Assembly: GCA_963790585.1 (NCBI GenBank)
Contig: CAWBOY010000007.1
Location: 682,001 to 746,000 of the forward strand
From: CAWBOY01 sp963790585
Lineage (GTDB): Bacteria; Planctomycetota; Planctomycetia; Gemmatales; Gemmataceae
DNA length: 64,000 nucleotides
Reading direction: 5' to 3'
The first letter of the stretch is position 1. Each line of letters opens with the position of its first letter. Made by a program: the position numbers and the translations under genes. Below, piece by piece: positions 1 through 9,839 of the stretch. Under the pieces are notes generated by a model that was given only the letters and a program-made list of their open reading frames with translations, did no database searches and had not been told where the DNA came from.

Positions 1-234
1 CATGACAACCTCGCCGGTCCGATCGACGCTTTCCGTCGTGATCCACGAAACATCGCTGCGTTCGCCCGGATTCAACTCGGTCGGCGCCTTGGCCGTCACG
101 AGATGGCGATAGCGATAATCCTCACCAGGAGGCAAAGTCTTGAGCAAGGCATCGAGCGCGCGGGCCTGCCTGTCGAGCATCGGAAAGCCGAGCGGTCCTT
201 CGGTTTCGCCATAGCTGCGTGGAAATTCAGACAT
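1..234 (-). CDS. phage prohead protease-like protein, N-terminal part (cut by window edge)
   Basis: The reading frame starts at an ATG at 234, behind a GGAG ribosome-binding site, and stays open for all 78 codons to the window edge, so the C-terminus lies outside. The last visible residues, WITTESVDRTGEVV, resemble the first strand of HK97-type prohead proteases, where a phrase such as 'ESVDRDGDVV' precedes the catalytic part. In HK97-like phages this protease matures the capsid and is encoded just after the portal gene. Here a portal gene on the same strand lies 4.8 kb upstream in the transcriptional sense, with two unrelated genes between. The catalytic residues are not in the window, so the family call is moderate. 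Confidence 0.5.
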   Translation of the reverse strand, partial: MSEFPRSYGETEGPLGFPMLDRQARALDALLKTLPPGEDYRYRHLVTAKAPTELNPGERSDVSWITTESVDRTGEVVM

Positions 235-301
235 CGGAAGGCTCCAAAAGAGTGAGGGGGATTTTGGAGCAAGGATACTGTACAGATGTGCGTTGTTACC
301 A

Positions 302-416
302 GACCGAGCCTGAAGCGTCAGCGAAGGGCATTCGTATTACCCGAGCCTGAAGCGTCAGCGAAGAGCATTTTGTATTTCAAAATACGAATGCTCTTCGCTG
401 ACGCTTCAGGCTCGGG
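302..416. repeat. intergenic palindrome family 1, two direct and one inverted copy
   Basis: The unit GAGCCTGAAGCGTCAGCGAA occurs twice in direct orientation (302-339 and 340-376) and once inverted (about 380-416). The second and third copies can form a hairpin with 30-bp arms at 340-369 and 387-416. The same unit recurs at 44182-44200 (partial, inverted) and as a full palindrome at 55764-55830. It lies upstream of the kinase gene. No U-tract follows, so it is not a typical intrinsic terminator. Confidence 0.85.
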
Positions 417-460
417 TATACAATGTCCATTCAGCAACTCCATAATTGAGGTGTCCTCCC

Positions 461-3419
461 ATGCCTCTCGACCCAAAGCAGTCAAATGAGATCTTTCTTG
501 ACGCTATAGGTAAGCCTACCGGCGAAAGAGCCGGTTTTCTTGATAAAGCTTGCGAAGCAAACGCCGAGCTTCGCGGGCACATCGAAGAGATGCTCAAGGC
601 CCATGACGAAGCGAGCCCCACGGTTGCGACGGCCAAGCCGGGGCCACTCGATGTCACGGGGCCGCATACGCCTGGCGGAAATGTCTCTTTCAGCTTCGAC
701 CAACCCGGCGTGCAGATCGGCTCGGTGATCGGCGGCAAATACCTGCTGCTCGAAGTCATTGGCGAGGGCGGGATGGGTACGGTCTATCGCGCCCAGCAAT
801 CCGAGCCTGTCAAGCGCAAGGTCGCGCTGAAGCTCATCAAGGCGGGCATGGATACCAAAGCCGTGCTGCGCCGCTTCGAGCAAGAGCGCCAGGCGCTCGC
901 CCTCATGGATCATCCCTGTATCGCCAAGGTATTCGACGCCGGCAATACTCCGCCCGGAGGGGAAGGCGGCGGTTGTCCCTTTTTTGTCATGGAGTTGGTC
1001 AATGGGCTGCCCCTGACGAAGTTCTGCGATGAGGCCAAAATGACGCTGGCGGAGCGTCTCGAGCTGTTCGTCCCGATTTGTCAGGCGGTGCAGCATGCCC
1101 ATCAAAAAGGGATTGTGCATCGCGATCTCAAGCCATCCAACATTTTGGTTACGATCTACGACGGCAAGCCCGTACCCAAGGTCATCGATTTCGGCGTGGC
1201 CAAGGCGGTTGCGGGCAAGCTGACTGATGAGTCGTTGTCCACGCAGTTTGGCCAGGTTGTAGGAACGTTGGAGTATATGTCGCCCGAGCAGGCGGGGCTA
1301 TCGGGCTTGGACATCGACACGCGCTCGGACATCTACTCGCTCGGCGTCATTCTTTATGAGCTGTTGACCGGACTGACGCCGATCGACGTCAAGCGGCTGC
1401 GCAAGGCGGCGCTGCATGAGTTGATTCGCGTCATCCAGGAGGAAGAGCCGGCGAAGCCTTCGACGCGGCTGTTCGACGGATGAATCGCTGCCGTCGCTGG
1501 CGGCATCGCGGCACACGGAGCCAAAGCGCTTGACTGCACTGCTCCGTGGCGAGCTGGATTGTATCGTCATGAAATGTCTGGAGAAACAGCGCGATCGCCG
1601 CTACGACACGGCGAATGGTTTGGCGCGGGATATCCAGCGCTATCTGGCGGACGAGCCGGTCGAAGCCAGGCCGCCGAGCGCGAGCTATCGACTGAAAAAA
1701 TTCCTGAGCCGTAATCGCGGGCCGGTATTGGCGGTGGCGCTCGTCGTGCTGGCTATGGCGGTCGGAGTTGTCGGCACAACTTTGGGTATGGTGCGCGCGA
1801 CGGAGGCCCTCAAAGGGGAGGAGAGACAGCGTGGCATCGCCGAAACCAACGCCACGCAGGCCGGCCTGGAACGGGATCGCGCCGACGAGGAGAAACGGAT
1901 CGCGCAAGCCTTCTCCGACTTTCTCCAGTCGGATCTCCTCCTCCAGGCGGCGAGCCTCTCTCAGGCAAACCGGGGTTTTCGCGCCGAGCCAAATCTAACA
2001 GTCAAGGAAGCTTTGGATCGCGCCTCCAAGAGCATCGGCGATCGCTTTCAGGATCAACCCTTGGTGGAGGCTGCCATTCGCCAGGTCATCGGCGAGGCCT
2101 ATGGCAATGTCGGCGAAGCCAAGCTCGGCGTGCCGCACCTGGTGCGCGCCCGTGACCTACGCCTCAAGAAATTGGGAGAGGAGCATCCGCTGACGCTAAA
2201 AGCCGAAAGCGGCCTCGGCCTCTGCTATTGGCAAGCAGGTCAATATGACAAGGCGTTGCCACTCTTGGAACAGACCGTCGAGAAAAGCAAGCGATTCTTG
2301 GGCGTCGATCACGTCGATACTCTTCGCAGCATGGAGGATCTGGCGCTCGCCTATCAGTTCCGAGGTCAACTGAAACGAGCCATCGATCTGTTCGAGCGCG
2401 TCGCCGAGCGTATGGAGAGCGTCCTCGGCCCGGACGATATAGACACGCTGCTGTGCCTGAGCAACCTGGCCATCGCCTACCGGGACGACCAGCAAACCAA
2501 GCGCGCCCTGGAGCTTTACGAAAAGACGCTCGAAAAACGCCAACTCGTCTTGGGCAAGGATCACCCGCAGACGCTGAGCAGCTTAAACAACCTGGCGCTC
2601 TGGTACACCGACAATGGACAATATGAGAAAGCGCTCAAGGGCTTCGAAGAGCTGTTACCCCTGATGGCAGCGCGCCTCGGACCGAATCATACCAACACTT
2701 TGAATGTGTTGGCGAATCTCGGTTACACCCATCTGCGAGCCCACCATCTGGATAAAGCTCTCGCCATCCTGACCGACGCCGTGGCCAAGACCACGCAATA
2801 CGTGGGAGCGGAACATTCTCTCACGCTGACGACCATGTACAACCTCGGCATGACTTACAGCGAGATGGGACAGTTCAACAAGTCACTCGAGTTGCAAGAA
2901 AAGGTATTGGCGGGGCGCCGGAAAAGCCTTGGTCTCGATCATATCGACACCATAACGAGTTTGGGAACCTTGATGAAGGCTGGTCTAACCCTCAAGCGAC
3001 CTGACGTGGCGCTTCCCCTATTGCCGCTCTTTCTCGACGCTAAAAGAAAAGAGTATCTGAATACCCCCACCAGGTTTGCCAACATCCTCGCGGCCGTGGC
3101 CACGGACGTTATAGCGAGTGGTCAGCCGGAGGCGGCCGAGCCGCTGTTCCGCGAGTGTCTGGAATTGCGCCAAAAGCATGAAGGCGAGAGGTGGACGACT
3201 TATTACATCCAGTATTGTCTTGGAGCCTCGCTTTTCCGCCAGAAGAAATATGCCGACGCCGAGCCCCTGTTGATCGCGGGCTACGAGGGAATGAAAGCGC
3301 GCGAAGCAACGATCCCGGCAAATCGAAAAGGCGCCATCAACGAGGCGCTCCAGGGCGTGGTCAAACTGTATGAAGCCTGGGATAAGAAAGACAAGGCGGA
3401 GGAATGGCGGAAGAAGTAA
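461..3419 (+). CDS. serine/threonine protein kinase with C-terminal TPR repeats (frameshifted)
   Basis: This is a Hanks-type membrane Ser/Thr kinase of the planctomycete type. The glycine-rich loop GEGGMGTVY, the VALKLIK lysine, the catalytic HRDLKPSN, DFGVAKA and YMSPEQA are all visible. After the kinase domain comes the usual planctomycete tail ending in YLADEPVEARPPSASYRLKKF, one transmembrane segment (about 1720-1790) and a long series of tetratricopeptide repeats. The frame breaks near 1473. Removing one T restores the family phrase STRLSTDESLPSL, so this is one gene and not two. The ATG at 461 is preferred over the earlier TTG at 446. The TPR part probably binds partner proteins in the periplasm or paryphoplasm; substrates cannot be inferred. 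Confidence 0.9.
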
Positions 3420-3433
3420 TGGGTAATGCGTCA

Positions 3434-4891
3434 TCACTTCCGCTTGCCCTTCGCGCCGAAGATGCTGTTGAAAATGTCCTTATACACCTCACGGCTCAGC
3501 GCTCCGGCGATCGTGCGGGTAAAGGTCGTGATAAACGCATTGATAATGCGCATGAAAAGGCCCGGCTTCGATGCTCCGGCGCGCGTCACAGTCGTCGGCG
3601 CTGCTCCGCCTGTTTTCAGCGCCGTTTTTTTTTAATATCTCATACGCCGATTCGCTGTCGATCGCGGTTTCGTATTTGCCAAAGACGGGCGATGCCTTGA
3701 TGATTGCTTGGCGTTGCTCCATTGTGATCGGGCCGATTTGGCCGCCGGGCGGGACGACGAAGGCGCGCTCGACGATGGCGGGCATGCCCTTCTCGTCGAG
3801 CATCGACACGAGCGCTTCGCCGACGGCGAGCTGGGTGATCGTCTCGGCGACGTCGAGATTGTCGTTCTGACGAAAGGTTTCCGCGGCGGCCTTGACCGCT
3901 TTTTGATCGCGCGGGAGAAGGCGCGCAGGGCATGTTGCACGCGGTTGCCGAGCTGGCCGAGAACCTTGTCGGGGATATCGACGGGGTTCTGCGTGACGAA
4001 GAAGATGCCGACCCCTTTGGAGCGGATCAGGCGGACGACTTGCTCGATCTTTTCGAGGAGGGCATCGGGGGCGTCGTTGAAAAGCAAATGGGCTTCGTCG
4101 AAAAAGAAGACGAGCTTGGGCTTATCGAGGTCGCCCACTTCGGGGAGCCTCGTGAATAGCTCGGTGAGCATCCAGAGCAAGAACGACGAATAGAGCGTCG
4201 GCGAACTCATCAGTCGGTCGGCGACGAAAATGTTGACGACGCCGCGGCCAAACTTGTCCGTCTTGATCAGATCCATCAGATCGAGAGCCGGCTTGCCGAG
4301 GAATTTGTCGCCGCCTTGTTGATCGAGGATGAGCAGGCCGCGTTGAATGGCGCCGACGCTGGCCGTCGATATGTTGCCATACTCGATCTTGTATTTGTTG
4401 GCATTCTCGGCGACATGGGCCAAGAGAGCGCGCAGATCTTTCAAGTCCTCTAATGGCAACGACTCGTCCGCCGCGACTTTGAAGGCGATTTGCAAGACGC
4501 CGCTTTGCGTGTCATTGAGATTGAGCAGCCGACTCAACAAAAGAGGCCCCAGTGATGCGGTCGTCGCGCGTACCGGATGGCCTTGCTCGCCGAAGACGTC
4601 CCAAAACTCCGCCGGACATTCGGAGTAGGCAAATACCTTGAGGCCGAGCATCTCGACCCGCTCTTTGATCTTTGGCTTGTCCGTGCCCGGTTGGCTGATA
4701 CCCGAAAGATCGCCCTTGATGTCGGCGACGAAAACCGGCACGCCGATACGACTCAACCCTTCGGCGAGCCGTTGTAGCGTGACGGTCTTGCCCGTCCCGG
4801 TCGCGCCGGCGATTAGGCCGTGACGGTTGGTCATCCGAGGGAGCAGAAACAGCTCCGTTTCGCCCTTGGCGATGAGAATAGGATCGGCCAC
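3434..4891 (-). CDS. DUF853 / HerA-like ATPase, YjgR type (frameshifted twice)
   Basis: The protein closely follows the E. coli YjgR pattern. It begins ADPILIAKGETELFLLPRM, has Walker A GATGTGKT, the VADIKGDLSG segment, Walker B FFFDEAHLLFND and the conserved VTQNPVDIPDKVLGQLGNRV. It is a HerA/FtsK-superfamily ATPase of unknown role. The GTG at 4891 is chosen because it lies behind GGAGG and begins at the family N-terminus. Two indels break the frame: near 3917, where one C seems missing and SPRDQKAVKAAAE is restored in another frame, and in a run of nine T at 3615-3623, where eight would restore the conserved tail ending ...YKDIFNSIFGAKGKRK. It converges on the kinase gene with a 14-bp gap. 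Confidence 0.88.
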
Positions 4892-4930
4892 GTAGCGCTG
4901 CCTCCGCCGTGCTATAAGATCCGGCCAAAA

Positions 4931-4967
4931 GGAGTGTCGCCTTTCGCTCCGCGAAAGGCGACACTCC
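4931..4967. repeat. perfect hairpin, 17-bp arms
   Basis: GGAGTGTCGCCTTTCGC at 4931-4947 is repeated inverted at 4951-4967, with a 3-nt loop. It lies between the stop of the portal gene and the start of the HerA-like gene, both on the minus strand. There is no U-tract, so it may be a REP-like element or a transcript-stabilising hairpin. Confidence 0.8.
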
Positions 4968-4994
4968 AGTATCCCCTTTATATGAACCCGCGCG

Positions 4995-6319
4995 TCACGC
5001 TTCCGGTCTGTTATCGGTTCGGGCCCAGGCGCGCGGCAACCAGGGCACATCGCCCCACGGCATCGGCGGCAAGCCTTGCTCGCCGCGCGCTTCGTTGATC
5101 GTCACGACGCCATACTTCAAATTCAGCTCGCGCTCCTTGGCCGACAGCTCGCGGTTGACCGGCACCGGATCCTCGCTCGCCAGGAAAAGCCGTCGGCTCG
5201 GGTCATAGAGCGGCACCAATTGTTCGTTCAGCTTTTCATCACGACGGCACAAGCGCGGCGTGATTGCCTTACTCATATGTTGATGCTCGGCGGCTTGCAG
5301 ATTGGCCAGGTTCGTCTCGCTCGTCAGAAACGACAGCGGCACATGAAAGGCATTGGCGATGTCCTCTTTGGTCGCCTTAAGATCGGCCAGCGCGGCAAGG
5401 TCGCCCATCGAATGAGCGAGTAATTGGATCCGCAAAGCGCTCTCGGCGACGACGACGCGGCCGGTGCCGCCGCGACGAAACCGCTGATTCCATTGCGTCT
5501 CCAGGCGGTCGCGCTCCTCTTCGCCGATCACTTCTTCCGGCGAGACAATGGCGTCAGGGACGGCGTGATTGTCGAATTTCGCCCTTTTGAACGCGGCAAA
5601 GTCGCTGGTGAGGGCCGCTTGCTCATAACAGGCCCGCAATGGCGACAGGCCGCCGCGATACGGATCGCGGGGATCGGGATAGCGAAACGTGATCACCTCG
5701 TCAGGCCGAAAGCGCTGCTCCTGACTGCCGCTGCGATAAAGATAGAAATCGACCAGGTTCGGGCTATTCGGCTGACGAATCGGCGACATATTTTGCGCCG
5801 GCAACGGCCAGACGTCGCCGGAATGCCGAGCGGCCCTTGTTCGATATACCAGTAGGCGACGCCATGTATTTCTTGGGACAGCGTCGTATTTTCAAATAGA
5901 TCGAACCCATTATGAATGGGATTCACCTGCGCCAGCAAATCGAGCAGGGGATGCTGCGTCACCTCTTCGATTCGATCGAGGCCTCGAGTCCAATGTTCGA
6001 GATGCGGCGTTGCTCGCAGGCGTTTGACCTGGAGAGCTGAGAGCGGCCGCGTCAAGCAGCGCGCCACCGGTTGATTGCCGCTCGTGCCGATATAGAGCTT
6101 GGGCGGAAAGCTGGCGCAGACGGCCGCATTGATGCTCGCGCAGGTCCAAGCGGTGTTCTTCAATTCATTGAGCAGCTCGTTTGCAGTAGGCGGCCGTTGT
6201 CGTCGAAAGGCATCGAGAAACCCTTGCCCCGGCGGCGCCGCCGCGAGAGCCGTCGGCATGGCCTTGGGTTGAAGCCAACCGACCAGGCGCGTAAGCAACT
6301 TGGCAAAAAAGGGACGCAT
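4995..6319 (-). CDS. HK97-family phage portal protein (frameshifted)
   Basis: The N-terminal half (6319 to about 5822) has the portal features NTAWTCASINAAVCASFPPK and a later GVAYWYIEQGPLGIP. The C-terminal half has LPAQNMSPI, PDEVITFRYPDPRDPYRGGLSPL and an IANAFHVPLSFL segment, as in the Phage_portal family. A portal forms the dodecameric ring through which DNA enters the capsid. The two halves are in different frames. Restoring one G in the GG run near 5820 joins them as ...GIPGDVWPLPAQN. The start at 6319 follows AAGGATCG. No terminase or capsid gene is visible in the window, so this is a prophage or gene-transfer-agent remnant or an isolated head module. Confidence 0.82.
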
Positions 6320-6742
6320 GGGATCGATCCTTGGAAAGTGTGGAGAATGCGACGGAATTGTGAGACTACCGCGGTGAGGTGCGTTATGAGGAGGGGAGAT
6401 TTGGGCGAGCGCAGGGGACTAAACGATCGTCTTCCACGCTACCCGCGGAAGCGGTCAGTGTGTTCTATATTCGTCCATTTGCTGAGGCAAAGGTGCCTCA
6501 ACTAGCCTTCGTCCGCGGGCGACACTGGAACGGTCTCGCTAGATGCCAGATTACCCCTTGCTTGAGCATATCGTTTCGTATGCTTTGCATTCGCGTCGCG
6601 ACAAGATCCCATCTTCCAGAAAACTCAACGGATCAACCAGCCATTTGCTGGGAAGCACCATATTGCCCCTTCCCGCCCACTCTCATAACAAAACAAGCGG
6701 TGCGCTCATCCTTATCGCTCCCTCTTTTCTTCGGAGACTAAC
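6320..6742. other. intergenic region, no gene recognised
   Basis: This 420-bp gap separates the divergent portal and TIGR03067 genes. Short open frames exist on the plus strand but none has a recognisable product or convincing start. It may carry promoters for both flanking genes; a GGAG site lies just before the ATG at 6743. Confidence 0.5.
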
Positions 6743-7231
6743 ATGCCCTCTCTCGTGGGCGTTTGCCTTTTGCTGACGGGGCTGATGGCCCCTCCGGATC
6801 CTGCTTTGAAGGCCGCGGAACTGAAGAAACTTGAAGGAGAATGGATCGTCGTGTCCATTACCTACGATGGGCTGGAGCCGCCGAAGGGTCTCAAGGAAAT
6901 GACGCTCACCATCAAGGGCTCTACCTACACGGCGGTCGCGGTCGACAACCGAAAAGACAAAGACAGTTCATCGGAACCATCGAAAACAAGCACGCAAACC
7001 GGCTCGATCACGATCGATCCGAGTACGACGCCGATGCAGCTGGATGATAGTCCCGACCAGGTGTCGGATCCAAAAGCGAAAGAAGTGAAGAGCAAGAAAG
7101 CTATCTACAAGCTCGAAGGGGATAAGCTGACTCTGTGCGTTGCCAAACCCGGATTGGAACGCCCGACGGAATTCGAGAGCCGCTCGAAAAGCGGGGCTAC
7201 GATTATGGTGTTGAAGCGAAAAGGGAAGTGA
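6743..7231 (+). CDS. TIGR03067 domain protein, secreted
   Basis: This 162-residue protein has a short hydrophobic N-terminus and then the phrase ELKKLEGEWIVVSITYDG, which is the start of the planctomycete TIGR03067 domain (a lipocalin-like beta-barrel family found repeatedly in these genomes). The middle (about residues 75-105) is Ser/Thr/Lys-rich. The C-terminus TIMVLKRKGK fits the final strand of the domain. The start follows GGAG at a normal distance. Function is unknown. It reads towards the methyltransferase gene 33 bp downstream and could be co-transcribed with it. Confidence 0.8.
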   Translation: MPSLVGVCLLLTGLMAPPDPALKAAELKKLEGEWIVVSITYDGLEPPKGLKEMTLTIKGSTYTAVAVDNRKDKDSSSEPSKTSTQTGSITIDPSTTPMQLDDSPDQVSDPKAKEVKSKKAIYKLEGDKLTLCVAKPGLERPTEFESRSKSGATIMVLKRKGK

Positions 7232-7264
7232 ACGATAGCGTTCTCCGGTCAAGAAGAGGCATTC

Positions 7265-9151
7265 ATGCGCGGTCGCGAGTTTCTGGCCCGGCTTCGTGAA
7301 GAGGTGCTCATCGGCGACGGCGCCTTGGGTACGATGATTAGCGAGCGCGGCATCAATCGCGAGACGAATTACGAACAGCTCAACTTCACCCATCCCGAGT
7401 TCATTAAGGATCTGCATTCGGCTTATCTCGACGCCGGCGCCCAACTCCTCGAGACGAACACCTTCGGTGCCAATCGCACCAAGCTCGCGCCGTTCAACGC
7501 CGCCGAGGAAGTGGCGCAGATCAACCGCGCCGGCGTGGCTCTCGCTCGCGCCGTGGCTGGCGATCGCGCCTATGTCGGCGGCTCCGTCGGCCCGCTGGCC
7601 GACCTCGTGATGCAGCGCGACACCGAGCCGTTAACCGACGATCAGATGCGCGAGATCTTTCGCGAGCAGATCGTCGCGCTCGCCGATGCCGGGGCGGATC
7701 TGCTCGTGTTGGAGACGTTCGCCGATCTGTCGCAATTGTTATTGGCTCTCGAAGTTGCCCGCAAGCATACCGATCTCCCGGTCATCTGTCAGATGGCCTA
7801 TCACGAGCGCGGCCATACGCAAACGGGCGTCGGCGTGCAGACGGCTCTGGATTCGCTGATTGCAGCCGGGGCCGATGTCGTTGGCGCCAACTGTGGCCGG
7901 GGTGTGCGCTGCGTCATGGCCGCCGTCGAAGTCATGACAAGCACCAGTGATTGCCTCGTTAGCGCCTTTCCGAATGCGGGTTTGCCGGCTTTCATCGATG
8001 GCCGATATATCTTTGGGGCGCCGTTGCCTTACCTGACGGAAAGCGCTGAACGGATGGCCGAGCGCGGCGTCAATCTGATCGGCGGCTGTTGCGGCACCAA
8101 TCCCGAGTACATTCGCCGCATCTCCGAACGCCTCAAGGGGCGCAAGACCGTGGTGCGGGTCCGCTCGCAAGTTCTGGCCGAACCGGTAACTGCGACGGTG
8201 CCCGCTCCAACGGAACCAGCCCGACCCGTAGGATCCATTCTTGACCGCTTTAGCGAACCGCCGACCGCGGGACGCCGGCCACGGCCTTTGGTCGTCGTCG
8301 AAATCGATCCGCCACGCGACCTACGCTTCGAAGCCGTCGTCCGTCGCTGCCAACAGCTGCGCGACATGGGCGTCGACGCGATCACGATGGCCGACAACCC
8401 GGTCGCCACGCTGCACATGGGCAACATGGCCCTCGCCCAGATCGTCCAGCGCGAAGCGGACATTCCGGTCATCGTCCACTTGACCTGCCGCGATCACAAC
8501 TTATTGGGTCTGCAATCCCTCTTATTGTCGGCCCACGTCATGGGCTTGCACCATATCCTCGCGCTCACGGGCGACCCGGCCCGCGTCGGCGATCAGCCTG
8601 GGGCAACGAGCGTCTATGACCTCAACAGCTTTGGATTGACCGATCTCATTCGCAAGTTCAATAACGGCGTGAACAACGCGGGTATGTCGATCGGTCGGCG
8701 CACGCACTTCACGATCGGTGTAGCCTTCAATCCGAATGGCCGAAATCTCGCGGGTCAGGTGGCACGGCTGCGCAAGAAGTTCGTTGCCGGCGCTCACTTC
8801 GCCATGACGCAGCCGGTCTACGATCCGAAGCGCTTCGATGAAATGGTGCCCGCCGTCGCCGATGTCGGCGGCCCGGTTCTGGTCGGCATCATGCCGCTGT
8901 TGAGCGAGCGCAACGCCGAGTTTCTGCATAACGAAGTGCCCGGCATCAGCGTCACCGACGAAGCGCGCCGCCGCATGAAGGGTTTGAGCGGTAAAGAGGG
9001 CCGTCGCGTCGGCCACCAGATCTGCTGCGAGCTCATCGATCATATGATCGACCGAGCGGATGGCTTTTATCTCATTCCATCGCAGATCCGCACGGAAATG
9101 GCGGTCGATCTGATGAGTCATCTCCATCATCGGATGCCGCGCGAGGCGTAA
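7265..9151 (+). CDS. bifunctional homocysteine S-methyltransferase / methylenetetrahydrofolate reductase
   Basis: This 628-residue protein joins two domains. Residues 1 to about 290 are a homocysteine S-methyltransferase barrel starting REEVLIGDGALGTM, with the zinc ligands in GANCGRG and in GGCCGTNPEYI. After a proline-rich linker, residues of about 335-625 are a MetF-type reductase with VVVEIDPPRD, ALTGDPARVGDQPGA and FAMTQPVYDPKRF, the FAD and folate-binding parts. The arrangement is that of Bacillus YitJ. It would make methyl-THF and transfer methyl groups to homocysteine for methionine synthesis. Both catalytic sets look intact and the frame is unbroken. The ATG at 7265 follows a GAGG site. 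Confidence 0.93.
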   Translation: MRGREFLARLREEVLIGDGALGTMISERGINRETNYEQLNFTHPEFIKDLHSAYLDAGAQLLETNTFGANRTKLAPFNAAEEVAQINRAGVALARAVAGDRAYVGGSVGPLADLVMQRDTEPLTDDQMREIFREQIVALADAGADLLVLETFADLSQLLLALEVARKHTDLPVICQMAYHERGHTQTGVGVQTALDSLIAAGADVVGANCGRGVRCVMAAVEVMTSTSDCLVSAFPNAGLPAFIDGRYIFGAPLPYLTESAERMAERGVNLIGGCCGTNPEYIRRISERLKGRKTVVRVRSQVLAEPVTATVPAPTEPARPVGSILDRFSEPPTAGRRPRPLVVVEIDPPRDLRFEAVVRRCQQLRDMGVDAITMADNPVATLHMGNMALAQIVQREADIPVIVHLTCRDHNLLGLQSLLLSAHVMGLHHILALTGDPARVGDQPGATSVYDLNSFGLTDLIRKFNNGVNNAGMSIGRRTHFTIGVAFNPNGRNLAGQVARLRKKFVAGAHFAMTQPVYDPKRFDEMVPAVADVGGPVLVGIMPLLSERNAEFLHNEVPGISVTDEARRRMKGLSGKEGRRVGHQICCELIDHMIDRADGFYLIPSQIRTEMAVDLMSHLHHRMPREA

Positions 9152-9176
9152 ACGTCTCCTGTTTGATCGTGTAACT

Positions 9177-9306
9177 AGTGCTCCGACCAGACTAAATTTA
9201 CGGGTGGCACAGACATTCCTGTCTGTGCGGGAACCGGCGAATGTGCCTTTTGCTGCACAGACAGGAATGTCTGTGCCACCCGTAAATTTAGCCTAGACGG
9301 GGCACT
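9177..9306. repeat. 130-bp inverted-repeat element, copy 1
   Basis: The element begins AGTGCTCCG and ends CGGGGCACT. Its arms of about 52 bp contain CTAAATTTACGGGTGG and ACAGACATTCCTGTCTGTGC, with a 26-nt loop. A second copy lies exactly 2,000 bp downstream. The right end includes the stop codon of the convergent yjbQ gene. No transposase is inside, so it resembles a MITE or a large REP-like palindrome. Confidence 0.92.
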
Positions 9307-9706
9307 AGGTGCCGAGCCACTTTACCTGCACTGTGCCGCGCAGTCGGGGTCCGTCAAATTCGCAGAGAAACACGCCTTGCCAGCGACCCAGCAGCAGGCT
9401 TCCTTCCTCGATGATCAGCATGACGCTTGGACCAATGAGACTGGCTTTGATATGGGCGTCGCTGTTGCGCTCCGCATGCCGAAAGCCTGGCTGCGTCTGA
9501 GGCACGGTGCGCTCGAGCCAAAGCAGCATGTCGTGGGCCACGTTTGGATCGCGATTCTCGTTGACAGTCACGGCGGCCGTCGTGTGCATGACATAAATGA
9601 CGGCGGCGCCTTTCTTTATGCCGCGGCGCGCCAGCGCCACCTGGATCTGCGGCGTGATGTCTATAAACTCGTTGCGCTGTTGAGTCTCGACTGTGAACGT
9701 GTCCAT
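9305..9706 (-). CDS. YjbQ family protein (UPF0047, thiamine phosphate synthase-like)
   Basis: The 133-residue protein has the full UPF0047 pattern: ITPQIQVALARRGIKKG, VIYVMHTTAAVTVNEN, a DMLLWLERTVP segment, the HAERNSDAHIKASLIGPS block and the C-terminal GRWQGVFLCEFDGPR. The conserved His and Asn residues that form the putative active site are present. Members have weak thiamine-phosphate synthase activity in vitro, but the physiological role is uncertain. The start at 9706 follows GAGG. The stop codon lies inside the terminal bases of the 130-bp inverted repeat. Confidence 0.92.
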   Translation of the reverse strand: MDTFTVETQQRNEFIDITPQIQVALARRGIKKGAAVIYVMHTTAAVTVNENRDPNVAHDMLLWLERTVPQTQPGFRHAERNSDAHIKASLIGPSVMLIIEEGSLLLGRWQGVFLCEFDGPRLRGTVQVKWLGT

Positions 9707-9839
9707 GACTGCCTCGCATCGGCGTGCGAATTCGTGGAGTTCGATTGTGCCAATCGATCCAAGATGGCATTATAAACGACTGTTCGGACACGGTCGCTCA
9801 TAAAAGAAGCCGACCGGACGAACAATCGGGAGGCCTCAG

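Noticed and set aside
302..416. CRISPR array
   Set aside because: There are only three copies, one of them inverted, with no regular spacers and no cas genes in the window. They form hairpins of a dispersed repeat family.
482..1120. Long open frame antisense to the kinase gene
   Set aside because: It mirrors the codon pattern of a clear Ser/Thr kinase on the other strand and has no recognisable product.
1..6319. Complete prophage
   Set aside because: Only a portal and a protease-like gene are visible. Integrase, terminase, tail and lysis genes are absent, and host-type genes lie between them.
6379..6741. Plus-strand open frames upstream of the TIGR03067 gene
   Set aside because: No ribosome-binding site, no family resemblance, and low-complexity translation. 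The region looks non-coding.
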